Positions 1 to 11,540 are shown, counted from the first letter of the stretch. The stretch is 64,000 nt of DNA from Pseudomonas sp. 10-1B (GCF_000935045.1 NZ_JYKS01000024.1:62001-126000), one strand, 5' to 3'. Notes: generated from the letters alone by a model not told the origin. A program made the numbers and translations.

Positions 1-776
1 GCAACCTGGGCCTGCAGGCCTGGTTGCAGGCACGTTTCGGCGCGCCGTTCCATGACTTCGCCGGCTCGGTGGTGGTGCATGCCATGGGTGGCTGGCTGGC
101 ACTGGCGGCGGTACTGTTGCTGGGCGCGCGTCGCGGGCGTTACCGCGATGGCCGGCTGGTGGCGTTTGCGCCGTCGAGCATTCCCTTCCTGGCGCTGGGG
201 TCGTGGATCCTGATCATCGGCTGGTTCGGTTTCAACGTCATGAGTGCGCAGACCCTGCAGGGCGTCAGCGGCCTGGTGGCGATCAACTCGCTGATGGCCA
301 TGGTCGGTGGCACCCTGTCAGCCTTGCTGGCCGGGCGTAACGACCCGGGCTTCCTGCATAACGGGCCGTTGGCCGGGCTGGTGGCCATTTGCGCCGGTTC
401 CGACCTGATGCACCCGATTGGCGCGCTGGCCACTGGCTTGGTGGCGGGTGCGTTGTTCGTCTGGACCTTCACCGCCGCGCAGAACCGCTGGAAGATCGAT
501 GACGTGCTGGGTGTATGGCCACTGCATGGTCTGTGTGGGGTATGGGGTGGCATTGCCTGCGGCGTGTTCGGTCAGGCGGCCCTGGGCGGCATGGGTGGCG
601 TCAGCCTGGTCAGCCAGTTGCTGGGCAGCCTGATGGGTGTGCTGGTGGCATTGGCTGGCGGCTTTGCCGTCTACGGTGCGATTCGAGCGTTGCATGGCCT
701 GCGCTTGAGCCATGAGCAGGAGTTCCAGGGCGCGGACCTGTCGCTGCACCGTATCGGCGCCACCAGCCAGGATTGA
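1..776 (+). CDS. Ammonium transporter (Amt family), 3' part
   Basis: The gene enters the window already open and ends with TGA at 776, so about the last 258 codons are visible of a family usually near 400 residues. It is an inner-membrane ammonium channel. Both members of the pore histidine pair are recognisable, in VVVHAMGG near the visible start and in PLHGLCG about two thirds along. Successive hydrophobic helices and the conserved GWFGFNVMSA stretch support the family. The short cytoplasmic tail ends in charged residues. No glnK is visible in the window, although such a gene often accompanies amtB upstream. The family is certain; which paralogue it is cannot be judged without the 5' end. 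Confidence 0.92.
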   Translation, partial: NLGLQAWLQARFGAPFHDFAGSVVVHAMGGWLALAAVLLLGARRGRYRDGRLVAFAPSSIPFLALGSWILIIGWFGFNVMSAQTLQGVSGLVAINSLMAMVGGTLSALLAGRNDPGFLHNGPLAGLVAICAGSDLMHPIGALATGLVAGALFVWTFTAAQNRWKIDDVLGVWPLHGLCGVWGGIACGVFGQAALGGMGGVSLVSQLLGSLMGVLVALAGGFAVYGAIRALHGLRLSHEQEFQGADLSLHRIGATSQD

Positions 777-849
777 GCCAGGTCAGGTGCACGGAAGGCA
801 GGACGGACCTAGAATAGGCTTTTCTCTCTGCCAAACCGGGACTTGCCCC

Positions 850-1089
850 ATGCTGCCTGAATGCCAACTGTTCGGCACCCTCGGCTGCCACCTGTGCGAA
901 GTGGCCGAGGCGGTGCTGATGCCCTTCGTCGATCATGGCCTGCTGGTGGAACTGGTCGATATCGCCGAGAGCGAGCCCTTGTTCGAGCGTTATGGCCTGA
1001 TCATTCCGGTACTGCGACGCTGCGACAATGGCGCCGAGCTGCACTGGCCGTTCGATGCCGAGCAGGTGGTGGCGTTCCTTGGGCAATGA
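850..1089 (+). CDS. Glutaredoxin-like thiol protein (DUF836 type)
   Basis: This is a 79-residue cytoplasmic protein with a thioredoxin-fold outline. A CxxC pair, GCHLCE at residues 12-17, follows the first beta strand. A cis-proline-like segment, LIIPVLR, lies near residue 50, and the tail resembles the last helix of glutaredoxins. Small stand-alone proteins of this kind are annotated as glutaredoxin family or DUF836 and are assumed to handle thiol-disulfide exchange; the substrate is unknown. The ATG at 850 was chosen because the thioredoxin fold starts there, and longer in-frame starts would add residues that overlap the preceding gene. It is separated from the amt gene by about 70 bases. 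Confidence 0.8.
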   Translation: MLPECQLFGTLGCHLCEVAEAVLMPFVDHGLLVELVDIAESEPLFERYGLIIPVLRRCDNGAELHWPFDAEQVVAFLGQ

Positions 1090-1197
1090 TGGCATCAGAG
1101 GAGTTTCAACCCTGCTCCATGGCGAGTGATGCGCGCTGATGATCAGGTGCCGGTGCACTGCTGCCGGTCTCCTTCTCCATCATCGGGATACCTCGCC

Positions 1198-1629
1198 ATG
1201 TTGATCACGCCACATTTCACGTTCGATGAAATGACCGTTTCCCAGCTCGCCGCCAGGGACGGCTTCGATAACACACCGCCCCCCGAAGCCCGGGCCAACC
1301 TGCAATTGCTGTGTTGTGCGCTCGAACAGGTGCGTGCACTGTTCGACGTGCCAATTATCGTCAGCAGCGGTTATCGCAGTGAGAAGGTCAATCGGTTGAT
1401 TGGCGGCGTCTCTAATAGCCAGCATGTTCAAGGGTTGGCGGCAGACTTCACGGTGATCGAAGTCTGCCCGCGTGAAACCGTGCGCCGGATCAGCGAAAGT
1501 GCCGTGCCCTTCGATCAACTTATCCTGGAGTTCGACAGCTGGGTGCACCTGTCCGTGACGCACGGCGCGCCTCGGCGGCAGGTGCTGACCATCCGCAAAG
1601 GCACCGGCTACCTGCCGGGGCTGCAATGA
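1198..1629 (+). CDS. Peptidase M15-family D,D-carboxypeptidase-like protein
   Basis: The 143-residue product resembles the Peptidase_M15_3 group (VanY, DUF882 and phage endolysin-like). The zinc-site pattern is visible: SGYRS at residues 57-61, His76 and Asp83 in QHVQGLAAD, and His117 in WVHLS. Family members cleave D-Ala-containing peptides of peptidoglycan or phage-released wall peptides. No signal peptide or membrane segment is visible, so it would be cytoplasmic unless exported by another route, which is more phage-like than VanY-like. No holin or spanin genes flank it, so a full lysis cassette is not present. An upstream in-frame start at 1126 exists, but the ATG at 1198 begins the conserved domain. 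Confidence 0.75.
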   Translation: MLITPHFTFDEMTVSQLAARDGFDNTPPPEARANLQLLCCALEQVRALFDVPIIVSSGYRSEKVNRLIGGVSNSQHVQGLAADFTVIEVCPRETVRRISESAVPFDQLILEFDSWVHLSVTHGAPRRQVLTIRKGTGYLPGLQ

Positions 1630-1635
1630 AGCGCA

Positions 1636-1665
1636 TTGACGGCGGCAAGGGGATGTTCGTATGCT
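1636..1665 (+). promoter_or_regulatory. Putative sigma-70 promoter of the SOS-box gene at 1695
   Basis: TTGACG at 1636-1641 and TATGCT at 1660-1665 are separated by 18 bases. The -10 element runs directly into the LexA box that begins at 1664, the arrangement expected for LexA repression. This is inferred from the consensus match only. Confidence 0.5.
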
Positions 1666-1679
1666 GTACATAAATACAG
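1664..1679 (+). promoter_or_regulatory. LexA (SOS) box
   Basis: The 16 bases read CTGT-ACATAAAT-ACAG, a perfect match to the gamma-proteobacterial LexA consensus CTGT-N8-ACAG with an AT-rich centre. It lies 15 bases before the ATG at 1695 and overlaps the candidate -10 element. It should place the small gene that follows under SOS control. Confidence 0.85.
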
Positions 1680-1694
1680 TATCGAGGTGAATCC

Positions 1695-2003
1695 ATGCTC
1701 AACGTCGAGCAACTCAAGTACAGCGTCAATCGCATGCCCGTCGAGCGGGTGGCTGACGCCGTTCTGGAACTGCGCCTCGAGGGCCTGGTGACCGAAGACC
1801 GTACGCCGTTCGGCAAGGTCCACTTCAATACCTGTTTCGCCGAGATCGAAGCCTTGTTCCAGCGTGCCGGCTACCATCGCGGGCTGGATGTGGTGGGCTA
1901 CCAGGGTTTGCTGTATGCCCTCTACGACCCAGGCCGCTGGGAGCCTGTGCAGGTGCTGCGCTGGCTGAAGGAGCGCAGCGAGGCGATGAGCCAGGCTGGT
2001 TGA
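1695..2003 (+). CDS. Small protein of unknown function, predicted SOS-inducible
   Basis: I do not recognise this 102-residue protein. It is soluble, with no signal peptide and no membrane segment. Its charge is balanced, and helix-rich N-terminal (residues 1-32) and C-terminal (75-102) parts flank a GKVHFNTCF segment and a GYQGLLYALYD segment. The start is well supported: GAGG sits 7 bases before the ATG. A perfect LexA box and a promoter candidate lie immediately upstream, so DNA damage should induce it. It stands alone, with no operon partner downstream before the pseudouridine synthase gene. Its job could be in DNA repair, cell-division control or stress response; the sequence does not say which. 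Confidence 0.75.
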   Translation: MLNVEQLKYSVNRMPVERVADAVLELRLEGLVTEDRTPFGKVHFNTCFAEIEALFQRAGYHRGLDVVGYQGLLYALYDPGRWEPVQVLRWLKERSEAMSQAG

Positions 2004-2054
2004 GGGCGCGGGCTTGGGGGATAATGCACGGCCGTGAATGTTTCGAGCCTTGCC

Positions 2055-2939
2055 ATGACCGCGCCTTTCGACCCCGCCCGCCAGCAAGCCAGTACGGTGT
2101 GCCTGCCACCCGGTAACTGGGCGACGGTGCTTGATTGCCTGTGTGACCATTTCAAGGCCATCGGCCGGGCCCAGTGGCTCGACCGCTTTGCCCGTGGCCG
2201 GGTGCTGGATGCCGAGGGGCGCGCGGTTTCGGCCGGGTTGCCTTACAAGCGTGGCATGCGTTTGCACTACTTCCGCGAAGTGCCGAACGAACGGCCGATC
2301 CCAGTGCAGGAGGCAGTGCTGCATGTGGATGAGCACCTGGTGGTGGCCGACAAGCCGCATTTCCTGCCGGTCACGCCGACCGGTGAATATGTCGAGCAGA
2401 CCTTGCTGCGCCGCCTGATCCGCCGCCTGGGCAATCCACATCTGGTGCCGTTGCACCGCATCGACCGGCATACCGCCGGGCTTGTGCTGTTCTCCGCCAA
2501 CCCGCACACCCGCAGTGCCTACCAGCGCCTGTTCCCCGAGCGGCGTATCGACAAGCGTTACCAGGCCATTGCCGCAGCCATGCCGCAGCATGACTTTCCG
2601 CTGGTGCACAAAAGCCGCCTGGTGCATGGCGAGCCGTTTTTCCGCATGCATGAGGTGGCAGGGGAGGACAACAGCGAAACCCTGGCCGAAGTGCTGGAGA
2701 AGAACGGTGAGCTGTGGCGCTACGGGTTGTCACCGGTAACCGGCAAGACCCATCAGTTGCGTGTGCACATGGCGGCCTTGGGGGCAGGGATCTGCAATGA
2801 CCCGTTCTATCCGCAGTTGCTCAAGGAAGAGGATGACTATCAGCGGCCGTTGAAATTGCTGGCGCAGAGCTTGCGTTTCAAGGACCCGTTGAGCGGCGAA
2901 GAGCGCTATTTCGAGAGCCGTCTTTGCCTGGACTGGTAA
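2055..2939 (+). CDS. RluA-family pseudouridine synthase
   Basis: The 294-residue cytoplasmic enzyme isomerises uridine to pseudouridine in structured RNA. The catalytic signature HRIDRHTAGL, with its active-site Asp, lies near residue 137, preceded by the strand VVADKPHFLPVTP. The C-terminal motif GKTHQLRVHMA is typical of RluA-type enzymes. An N-terminal region of about 90 residues may form an S4-like or other RNA-binding part. Which rRNA or tRNA position it modifies cannot be read from the sequence. A GTG at 2034 could extend the protein by seven residues; the ATG at 2055 was preferred. Confidence 0.88.
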   Translation: MTAPFDPARQQASTVCLPPGNWATVLDCLCDHFKAIGRAQWLDRFARGRVLDAEGRAVSAGLPYKRGMRLHYFREVPNERPIPVQEAVLHVDEHLVVADKPHFLPVTPTGEYVEQTLLRRLIRRLGNPHLVPLHRIDRHTAGLVLFSANPHTRSAYQRLFPERRIDKRYQAIAAAMPQHDFPLVHKSRLVHGEPFFRMHEVAGEDNSETLAEVLEKNGELWRYGLSPVTGKTHQLRVHMAALGAGICNDPFYPQLLKEEDDYQRPLKLLAQSLRFKDPLSGEERYFESRLCLDW

Positions 2940-2963
2940 CGCAGGTAGTCGGGCTTTTACAGT

Positions 2964-3127
2964 CCTTGTGGGGCCGCTGGTATCGCTGGGGCTGCTGCGC
3001 AGCCCTATCGCGACACAAGGCCGCTCCCACGGCACAGCGTTAACTCGAAGCCAGCACCGTACCTGTGGGAGCTGGCTTGCCGGCGATGAGGCCAGTCCAG
3101 GCAATACAAGACAGGTGCTCCCACAGG
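2964..3127. repeat. REP-type palindromic cluster
   Basis: Inverted words occur here, including GGGAGCTGGCTTGCCGGCGA and the class built on cgacacaaggccgctcccac. The cluster lies between the convergent pseudouridine synthase and aer genes. Such Pseudomonas REPs often stop transcription or protect mRNA ends. Confidence 0.75.
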
Positions 3128-3145
3128 GAAAGTGTGTGCCAGGCC

Positions 3146-4711
3146 TTAGCGGTTGAACCGCTCCACCAGCGAGTACTGGCTTCCCGCCGTGCTGGTCAGT
3201 TCTTCGCTGAGCAGTGCCGAGTGCTGGGCCTGTTCGGCGGTCTGGTCGGCCAGCTCGGCGATGGTGCTGATATTACGGCTGATCTCGTCGGCCACCGCAG
3301 TCTGTTCCTCGGTCGCCGCGGCAATCTGGGTGGCCATGTCGGTAATGTTGGCCACCGCTTCGCTGATCCCCACCAGTGCCTCGTCGGCCTGCATCACGCG
3401 GTCGACGCCTTCCTGCGCCTGGCGGTGGCCGGTTTCCATGGTCAGCACGGCATTGCTGGCGGTTTGTTGCAGCTTGGCGATCAGGCCATGGATCTGCCCG
3501 GTGGACTCGGCGGTGCGTTGGGCCAACTGGCGTACTTCGTCAGCCACCACGGCAAAGCCACGGCCCATCTCACCAGCACGCGCCGCTTCGATGGCTGCGT
3601 TCAGCGCCAACAGGTTGGTCTGGTCGGCAATGCCCTTGATCACGTCCACCACGCCGCCAATCTCGTCACTGTCCTTGGCCAACTGCGTGACCGTCTGGCC
3701 GGTCTCGCCCACCGCCGCCGACAGGCGCTCAATGGCCTCGCGGGTTTCCCCGGCAATCTGCCGGCCCTGGCTGGTCAGGCGGTTGGCTTCCTGGGTTGCG
3801 TCGGCTGTGCGCTGCACGTGGTTGGCCACTTCCTGGGTGGTGGCGGCCATCTGGTTGACCGCGGCAGCGACCTGCTCGGTTTCTACCCGCTGGCGCTCCA
3901 GCCCCGAGGAACTCTTGTGCGCCAGGGCGTCGGACTGGCGCGCCTGTTCGCTGAGGTGTTCGGCGCTGTCCTGCAGGCGGGTCAGGCAGGTTTTCATGCG
4001 TGCGTCCTGGCTGAGCATGGCCATTTCCAGGCGCGCCTGCACGCCGCGGCTATCGGTGAACATCTGCGCGATCAGCGGGTCGGAGGTGGTCTGCTCGGCC
4101 AGGCGCAGCAGGCGCTTGAGGCCGCGCTGCTGCCAGCTCAGGCCGAGCAGGCCGAGGGGTACGGAAAGCCCGGCGGCCAGGGCGAAGCCCCAGGAATGGC
4201 CAAGCCAGTTGCCGATCAGGAAGCCCACCTGGCTGATCAGGATGAACGGCAGCCAGTCTTGCAGCACCGGCAGCCACTTGTCCCGGCGCGGTACCGGCGG
4301 TTTGCCCTGGTTGATGCGCTGGTACAACGCCTCGGCGCGGCGTATCTGCTCGGCGCTGGGCTTGACCCGCACCGACTCGAAGCCGACTACCTGGTTGTTG
4401 TCGAAAACTGGCGTGACATAGGCGTTGACCCAGTAGTGGTCGCCGGACTTGCAGCGGTTCTTGACGATGCCCATCCACGGCTGGCCCTGCTTGAGGGTTT
4501 GCCACATGTGGGCAAACACAGCAGGCGGTACGTCGGGGTGGCGTACCAGGTTGTGCGGCGCGCCAGTCAGCTCCTCGCGGGTGAAACCGCTGATTTCGAT
4601 GAAGGCATCGTTGCAGTAGGTGATCACCCCTTTGGCATTGGTGGTGGAGATCAACCGCTGCTGGGCAGGGAAAGTCCGTTCTCGCTGGGTAATCGGCTGG
4701 TTGTTACGCAT
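3146..4711 (-). CDS. aer: PAS-containing chemoreceptor, Aer-type (aerotaxis/energy taxis)
   Basis: This is a 521-residue methyl-accepting chemotaxis protein with an Aer layout. An N-terminal cytoplasmic PAS domain (about residues 20-120) carries the NLVRHPDVP element typical of FAD-binding Aer PAS domains. Two closely spaced hydrophobic segments follow around 155-200, with no periplasmic sensor between them. The rest is a long signalling coiled coil with the hairpin tip [20 protein letters not shown]. It senses cellular redox or energy state through FAD and controls CheA. The ATG at 4711 gives the usual Aer N terminus (MRNNQPIT); a longer in-frame reading would add about 72 residues and overrun the sigma-28 promoter. 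P. putida has several Aer paralogues; this position suggests Aer1. Confidence 0.9.
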   Translation of the reverse strand: MRNNQPITQRERTFPAQQRLISTTNAKGVITYCNDAFIEISGFTREELTGAPHNLVRHPDVPPAVFAHMWQTLKQGQPWMGIVKNRCKSGDHYWVNAYVTPVFDNNQVVGFESVRVKPSAEQIRRAEALYQRINQGKPPVPRRDKWLPVLQDWLPFILISQVGFLIGNWLGHSWGFALAAGLSVPLGLLGLSWQQRGLKRLLRLAEQTTSDPLIAQMFTDSRGVQARLEMAMLSQDARMKTCLTRLQDSAEHLSEQARQSDALAHKSSSGLERQRVETEQVAAAVNQMAATTQEVANHVQRTADATQEANRLTSQGRQIAGETREAIERLSAAVGETGQTVTQLAKDSDEIGGVVDVIKGIADQTNLLALNAAIEAARAGEMGRGFAVVADEVRQLAQRTAESTGQIHGLIAKLQQTASNAVLTMETGHRQAQEGVDRVMQADEALVGISEAVANITDMATQIAAATEEQTAVADEISRNISTIAELADQTAEQAQHSALLSEELTSTAGSQYSLVERFNR

Positions 4712-4740
4712 GGGTTGATAGTCCGCAGGGCTTTCGATAG

Positions 4741-4767
4741 GTATCGGCAAGCCACTGGTTTTATTGA
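4741..4767 (-). promoter_or_regulatory. Sigma-28 (FliA) promoter of aer
   Basis: Read on the minus strand, TCAATAAA, 11 bases, then GCCGATAC matches the flagellar sigma-28 layout (TAAAGTTT-N11-GCCGATAA). The -10 ends 29 bases before the aer ATG, which predicts a short leader and supports the chosen start. Confidence 0.7.
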
Positions 4768-4992
4768 ATGGATATTTAATATGCTTGATCTGTGGCAATG
4801 AGCCATTACTCGATTTGGAGTAGTCAGCGAGCAAGTTCAAGCCAGTTGGCGTCATTATTGCGTTTTTACTGCTGTTTAATGACGGATGAGTCGAATGATG
4901 ACTGATCGGCGGGCCGAGAGCCAGCATCGAGCGCCACGCGGGCGGCGCTCGATCTCAAGAGCAGGGCAAATCTCCAGCCGGATCTACCCGTT

Positions 4993-7734
<2,742 letters not shown>

Positions 7735-7958
7735 TGCCAACTCCTTCTGCGCCGGTGCCCGGCAACGACTCAGGGGTTGCCGGTGGCACCGTTGTGTATC
7801 GGTCCGCACGGCACGGACCTGGCTGAATGGTCAGGTTAGACCGGTTTGCGCCACCTGACCCTTTTCTGGACCGGCGGGGTGTGTCGCAGGTTCCGATCTT
7901 CCTTTATCATCGCCGCCCTGCCGGCGCCTGTGGCGCGCCAGCCGTAGTGGAGTGAAAG

Positions 7959-9023
7959 ATGAATACCCTGTTCATGCATTGCCGGCCCGGTTTCGAGGGC
8001 GAGGTTTGCGCCGAAATCAGCGAACATGCCGCCCGCCTGGGCATTGCCGGCTATGCCAAAGGCAAGCCGCAAAGCGCCAGCGCCGAGTTTGTCTGTACTG
8101 AGGAGGGCGGTGCCGAGCGGCTGATGGGGGGCCTGCGTTTCAGCGAGCTAATTTTCCCACGGCAGTGGGCCCGTGGCGGTTATGTGGAACTGCCGGAGAG
8201 CGATCGTATCAGCGTGCTGTTGGAGCATCTGGCCGACTTCCCGGTGTTCGGCAGCTTGTGGCTGGAAGTGCTGGACAGCAACGAAGGCAAGGAATTGTCC
8301 ACCTTTTGTCGCAAGTTCGAAGTACCGCTGCGCAAGGCCCTGGAAAAGGCCGGTCGCCTGGTCGACGACGCCAGCCGCCCACGGCTGTTGCTCACCTTCA
8401 TCAGCGGCCGACGGGTATTCGCCGGCGTTGCCCCGGCCAACAACAGCGCGTTGTGGCCGATGGGCATCCCGCGTTTGAAGTTCCCCCGCGAGGCACCTAG
8501 CCGTTCGACCCTCAAGCTGGAAGAAGCCTGGCATCAGTTCATCCCGCGTGAGCAGTGGGAGCAGCGCCTGGGTGATGACATGACCGGCGTCGACCTGGGC
8601 GCCTCGCCGGGCGGCTGGACTTACCAGCTGGTGCGTCGCGGCATGCTGGTGACTGCCATCGATAACGGGCCGATGGCCGAGAGCCTGATGGATACCGGGC
8701 TGGTTCAGCACCTGATGGCCGATGGTTTTACCTGGCAGCCGAAGCAGCCGGTGGACTGGATGGTGTGCGACATCGTCGAGAAGCCGGCGCGCACCACTTC
8801 GTTGATCGAAACCTGGCTGGGCGAGGGGTTGTGCCGCGAGGCGGTGGTCAACCTGAAGTTGCCGATGAAGCAACGCTACGCCGAAGTGCGGCGGCTGCTC
8901 GACCGCATGGAGGCGACGTTCAAGGCGCGCAAGATCAAGGTATCGATTGCCTGCAAGCAGCTGTATCACGACCGTGAGGAAGTGACCTGCCATCTGCGCC
9001 GGCTGGATCTGAAAGCGCGCTGA
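7959..9023 (+). CDS. rlmM: 23S rRNA (cytidine-2'-O)-methyltransferase RlmM
   Basis: The 354-residue SAM-dependent methyltransferase modifies C2498 of 23S rRNA. An N-terminal THUMP-like region of about 150 residues is followed by the Rossmann motif GVDLGASPGGWTYQL near residue 208. The catalytic tetrad pattern of 2'-O-methyltransferases is visible in PREQWE, VCDIVEKP, NLKLPMKQR and the C-terminal CKQLYHDREEV. The length matches E. coli RlmM (366). A GGAGTG ribosome-binding site precedes the ATG. It is transcribed divergently from acnA. Confidence 0.95.
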   Translation: MNTLFMHCRPGFEGEVCAEISEHAARLGIAGYAKGKPQSASAEFVCTEEGGAERLMGGLRFSELIFPRQWARGGYVELPESDRISVLLEHLADFPVFGSLWLEVLDSNEGKELSTFCRKFEVPLRKALEKAGRLVDDASRPRLLLTFISGRRVFAGVAPANNSALWPMGIPRLKFPREAPSRSTLKLEEAWHQFIPREQWEQRLGDDMTGVDLGASPGGWTYQLVRRGMLVTAIDNGPMAESLMDTGLVQHLMADGFTWQPKQPVDWMVCDIVEKPARTTSLIETWLGEGLCREAVVNLKLPMKQRYAEVRRLLDRMEATFKARKIKVSIACKQLYHDREEVTCHLRRLDLKAR

Positions 9024-9048
9024 CGAGCGCGAGCGAAGCTATCGATTT

Positions 9049-9084
9049 GCTTCCGCTTCCGCTTCCGCTTTTGCTTTTGCTTCT
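9049..9084. repeat. Hexamer tandem array, left side of the inverted repeat
   Basis: Six in-phase units are present: three GCTTCC, two GCTTTT and one GCTTCT. Read on the minus strand they are purine-rich (GGAAGC/AAAAGC), like the right-hand array. They start just after the rlmM stop. Confidence 0.9.
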
Positions 9085-9114
9085 AAGCGCGCGATAGTTC
9101 AGGCGCCGCAGATT

Positions 9115-9694
9115 GCGACTTCAGGAGGCCGAGCGAAGGGCATGCGGAGGGAGGTGACGGGCATGGATGCCCGTCAAGCGCTGAGGCCCCATGGATGGGG
9201 CCTGCAGCGCGTACTCCCGGGAGCATGCCCGTAGCGAGGGGACCCCGGAGCGCAGCGTAGGGGCCGGATGATGGGAGCGGGCGGCTTTGGTTACTTTGGC
9301 CAAGACCAAAGTAACCCGCCGGAAGGGCGGAAAGGTGACTTGGCGCCACCATCGCGAACGAATGTTTACACTGTGTTAAGGCCCACGCCCTCAGAGCAAG
9401 AGCAAGAGCTTATGCGGCGGTATTGAAACGGCGAACAGTCCGTTTGCGATGGCGACGCATACTCACCTTTTCGCCTTACGGCGAGTCACTTTTTGTCAAA
9501 CGCGACAAAAAGTAACCAAAAAACGCTGCGCTCCCATCATCCGGCCCCTGCGCTGCGCTCCGGGGTTCCCTCACTCCGGCCTCGCTCCCGGGAGTACGCG
9601 CTGCAGGCCCCATCCATGGGGCCTCAGCGCTTGACGGGCATCCATGCCCGTCACCTCCCTCCGCAAGACCTGCGTTCGGCCTCCTGAAGTCGCG
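9115..9694. repeat. Large imperfect inverted repeat (two arms of about 250 bp)
   Basis: The segment 9115-9362 recurs in reverse complement at 9438-9694. Both arms share the order: GCGACTTCAGGAGGCCGA, a GGGAGGTGACGGGCATGGAT block, CCCCATGGATGGGG, a CTCCCGGGAG palindrome, GGGGCCGGATGATGGGAGCG, then GGTTACTTT with a short inner hairpin and AAAGGTGA. The arms differ at scattered positions, mainly in the inner hairpins. The centre (9363-9437) holds a third short hexamer run. Short ORFs read through it on both strands, but they are the same sequence in mirrored form and look like repeat by-products. The 9024-9838 stretch otherwise holds no gene I can support. Confidence 0.85.
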
Positions 9695-9766
9695 AAGATC
9701 AAGATCAAGATCAAGATCAAGATCAAAAGCCAGATCAAGATCAAGATCAAGAGCGGTAGCGGCAGC
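9695..9766. repeat. Hexamer tandem array, right side of the inverted repeat
   Basis: Twelve in-phase six-base units: AAGATC five times, AAAAGC, CAGATC, AAGATC twice, AAGAGC, GGTAGC and GGCAGC. It abuts the outer edge of the right arm and ends about 70 bases before tusA. Confidence 0.9.
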
Positions 9767-9838
9767 GGTGGGCTTGCAAGCGGTGCTTGGACGGCGTCGC
9801 GCTATGCGCGACAATGACCATCATTTGCGGAGCCCCCC

Positions 9839-10081
9839 ATGACCGATTTCACCCCCGACGCCATCCTCGACGCCACCGGCCTGAACTGCCCGGAACCTGT
9901 GATGATGCTGCACCAGCACGTGCGTGACCTGGCCGCTGGCGGCCTGCTCAAGGTCATCGCCACCGACCCCTCGACCCGCCGCGACATCCCAAAATTCTGC
10001 AACTTCCTCGGCCACGAATTGCTGCAGCAGCAGGAGCACGCCGGTACCTTCCTGTACTGGATCCGCAAGAAAGCCGACTGA
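9839..10081 (+). CDS. tusA: Sulfur carrier protein TusA
   Basis: The 80-residue cytoplasmic carrier has the SirA/TusA motif NCPEPVM, whose Cys carries persulfide sulfur. TusA passes sulfur from IscS to the TusBCD/E relay for 2-thiolation of tRNA wobble uridine, and it also touches molybdenum-cofactor sulfuration. The length (81 in E. coli) and the order beta-alpha-beta (ATGLNCPEP, helix, [13 protein letters not shown]) fit. The conserved [10 protein letters not shown] and the C-terminal FLYWIRKK are typical. The ATG at 9839 follows GGAG within ten bases. pdxB follows 60 bases later. Confidence 0.93.
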   Translation: MTDFTPDAILDATGLNCPEPVMMLHQHVRDLAAGGLLKVIATDPSTRRDIPKFCNFLGHELLQQQEHAGTFLYWIRKKAD

Positions 10082-10141
10082 ACCGCTCTGGAACACGCCC
10101 GGCGTTGCGCCTACACTGCGTTCCCCAGACAGGAGAGCGCC

Positions 10142-11284
10142 ATGCTGATAGTTGCCGACGAGAACATCCCGCTGCTCGATGCCTTCTTCCAGGGTTTTGG
10201 CGAAATCCGCCGCTACCCGGGCCGAAGCCTCGATGCGGCAAGCGTCAAGGACGCCGACATACTGCTGGTGCGCTCGGTGACCAAGGTCGACCGCCAGTTG
10301 CTCGAAGGCAGCCGTGTGCGTTTTGTCGGTACCTGCACCATCGGCACCGACCACCTGGACCTGGACTACTTTGCCGAAGCCGGCATTCGCTGGAGCAGTG
10401 CGCCGGGCTGCAATGCCCGCGGCGTGGTGGATTACGTGCTGGGTAGCCTGCTGACCCTGGCCGAGCTGGACGGCGTGGCACTGCCTGAACGCGTGTACGG
10501 CGTGGTGGGCGCGGGTGAGGTGGGGGGGCGCCTGGTGCGAGTGCTGCATGGTCTGGGCTGGAAGGTGCTGGTGTGCGACCCGCTGCGCCAGGCCGCCGAG
10601 GGCGGCGACTACGTCAGCCTCGAGACCATCCTGCAGCAATGCGATGTGATCAGCCTGCATACCCCATTGCAGCGCGGCGGCGAGCACCCGACCTGGCACC
10701 TGTTGGGCCAGGCGCAACTGGCGCAACTGCGCCCGGGTGCCTGGCTGGTCAATGCCAGCCGTGGCCCGGTGGTGGACAACGCGGCCCTGCGCGAGCTGTT
10801 GCTGGACCGTGAAGACGTGCATGCGGTGCTCGATGTGTGGGAGGGCGAGCCGCAGGTCGACCTGACGTTGGCCGACCTGTGCACGCTGGCTTCGCCACAC
10901 ATTGCCGGCTACAGCCTCGATGGCCGCCAGCGTGGCACTGCGCAGATCTACCAGGCGTTGTGCCGCTTCCTGGGTGTGGATGAACAGGTGCAACTGGCCG
11001 ACCTGCTACCCAGGCCGCCGCTGGCGCAGATCGAACTGGATGCCAGCAGCGACCCGGCCTGGGCATTGGCGACCCTGTGCCGCGCCGTGTACGACCCGCG
11101 CCGGGACGATGCCGATTTTCGCCGCAGCCTGAGCGACGACCCGCAGCAGCAGCGGGCGGCGTTCGACCAGTTGCGCAAGCAGTACCCGCCACGGCGTGAG
11201 ATCGAAGGGCTGGCGGTGCGCTTGCGCGGGGAGTCGCCGCAGTTGGCGCAGCTGGTCAGTGCCTTGGGTGGGGTGTTGGTCTGA
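10142..11284 (+). CDS. pdxB: Erythronate-4-phosphate dehydrogenase
   Basis: The 380-residue NAD-dependent 2-hydroxyacid dehydrogenase catalyses the second step of DXP-dependent vitamin B6 (PLP) synthesis. The N-terminal [16 protein letters not shown] is characteristic of PdxB. The dinucleotide motif [13 protein letters not shown] lies near residue 120, the catalytic Arg region is in [10 protein letters not shown], and the His is in SPHIAGYS. The C-terminal PdxB dimerisation domain extends from about 285 to the end. The length equals the family norm of 378-380. CAGGAGAGCGCC gives a ribosome-binding site right before the ATG. Confidence 0.96.
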   Translation: MLIVADENIPLLDAFFQGFGEIRRYPGRSLDAASVKDADILLVRSVTKVDRQLLEGSRVRFVGTCTIGTDHLDLDYFAEAGIRWSSAPGCNARGVVDYVLGSLLTLAELDGVALPERVYGVVGAGEVGGRLVRVLHGLGWKVLVCDPLRQAAEGGDYVSLETILQQCDVISLHTPLQRGGEHPTWHLLGQAQLAQLRPGAWLVNASRGPVVDNAALRELLLDREDVHAVLDVWEGEPQVDLTLADLCTLASPHIAGYSLDGRQRGTAQIYQALCRFLGVDEQVQLADLLPRPPLAQIELDASSDPAWALATLCRAVYDPRRDDADFRRSLSDDPQQQRAAFDQLRKQYPPRREIEGLAVRLRGESPQLAQLVSALGGVLV

Positions 11285-11287
11285 CAG

Positions 11288-11496
11288 CATCGCCGGCAAG
11301 CCAGCTCCCACAGGGATTGCGCAAAGCTTTAGATCTGCGCGTTACCTGTGGGAGCACTGTCTTTTATTGCCTGGACTGGCCTCATCGCCGGCAAGCCACA
11401 CACAGGTACTGCACAGGTCTTGAGGCCCATGCGGTCGAGGTGGGAGCTGGCTTGCCGGCGATGAGGCCAGCCCAGGCAATACAAACAGTTGCTCCC
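11288..11496. repeat. REP-type palindromic cluster
   Basis: Three copies of the GGCTTGCCGGCGATGAGGCC-type word or its complement occur, linked by the CTGTGGGAGC tail words and by CAGGCAATACAA. They sit between convergent pdxB and the small gene at 11541. Confidence 0.8.
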
Positions 11497-11497
11497 A

Positions 11498-11525
11498 ATA
11501 AAAAACCGGCGCAAGCGCCGGGTTG
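11498..11525 (-). terminator. Rho-independent terminator of the small gene at 11541
   Basis: Read on the minus strand, the stem CCGGCGC-TT-GCGCCGG is followed by TTTTTTATT. It lies just past the stop of the minus-strand gene. Confidence 0.85.
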
Positions 11526-11540
11526 CAAGAAATTCGCCGA

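Noticed and set aside
1198..1629. M15 peptidase gene as part of a prophage lysis cassette
   Set aside because: No holin, spanin or phage structural gene flanks it, and the neighbours are core genes.
9083..9634. Short ORFs within the 9.1-9.7 kb repeat
   Set aside because: They are mirror images of the same sequence in the two arms, have no ribosome-binding sites and no family match. They look like repeat-derived frames.
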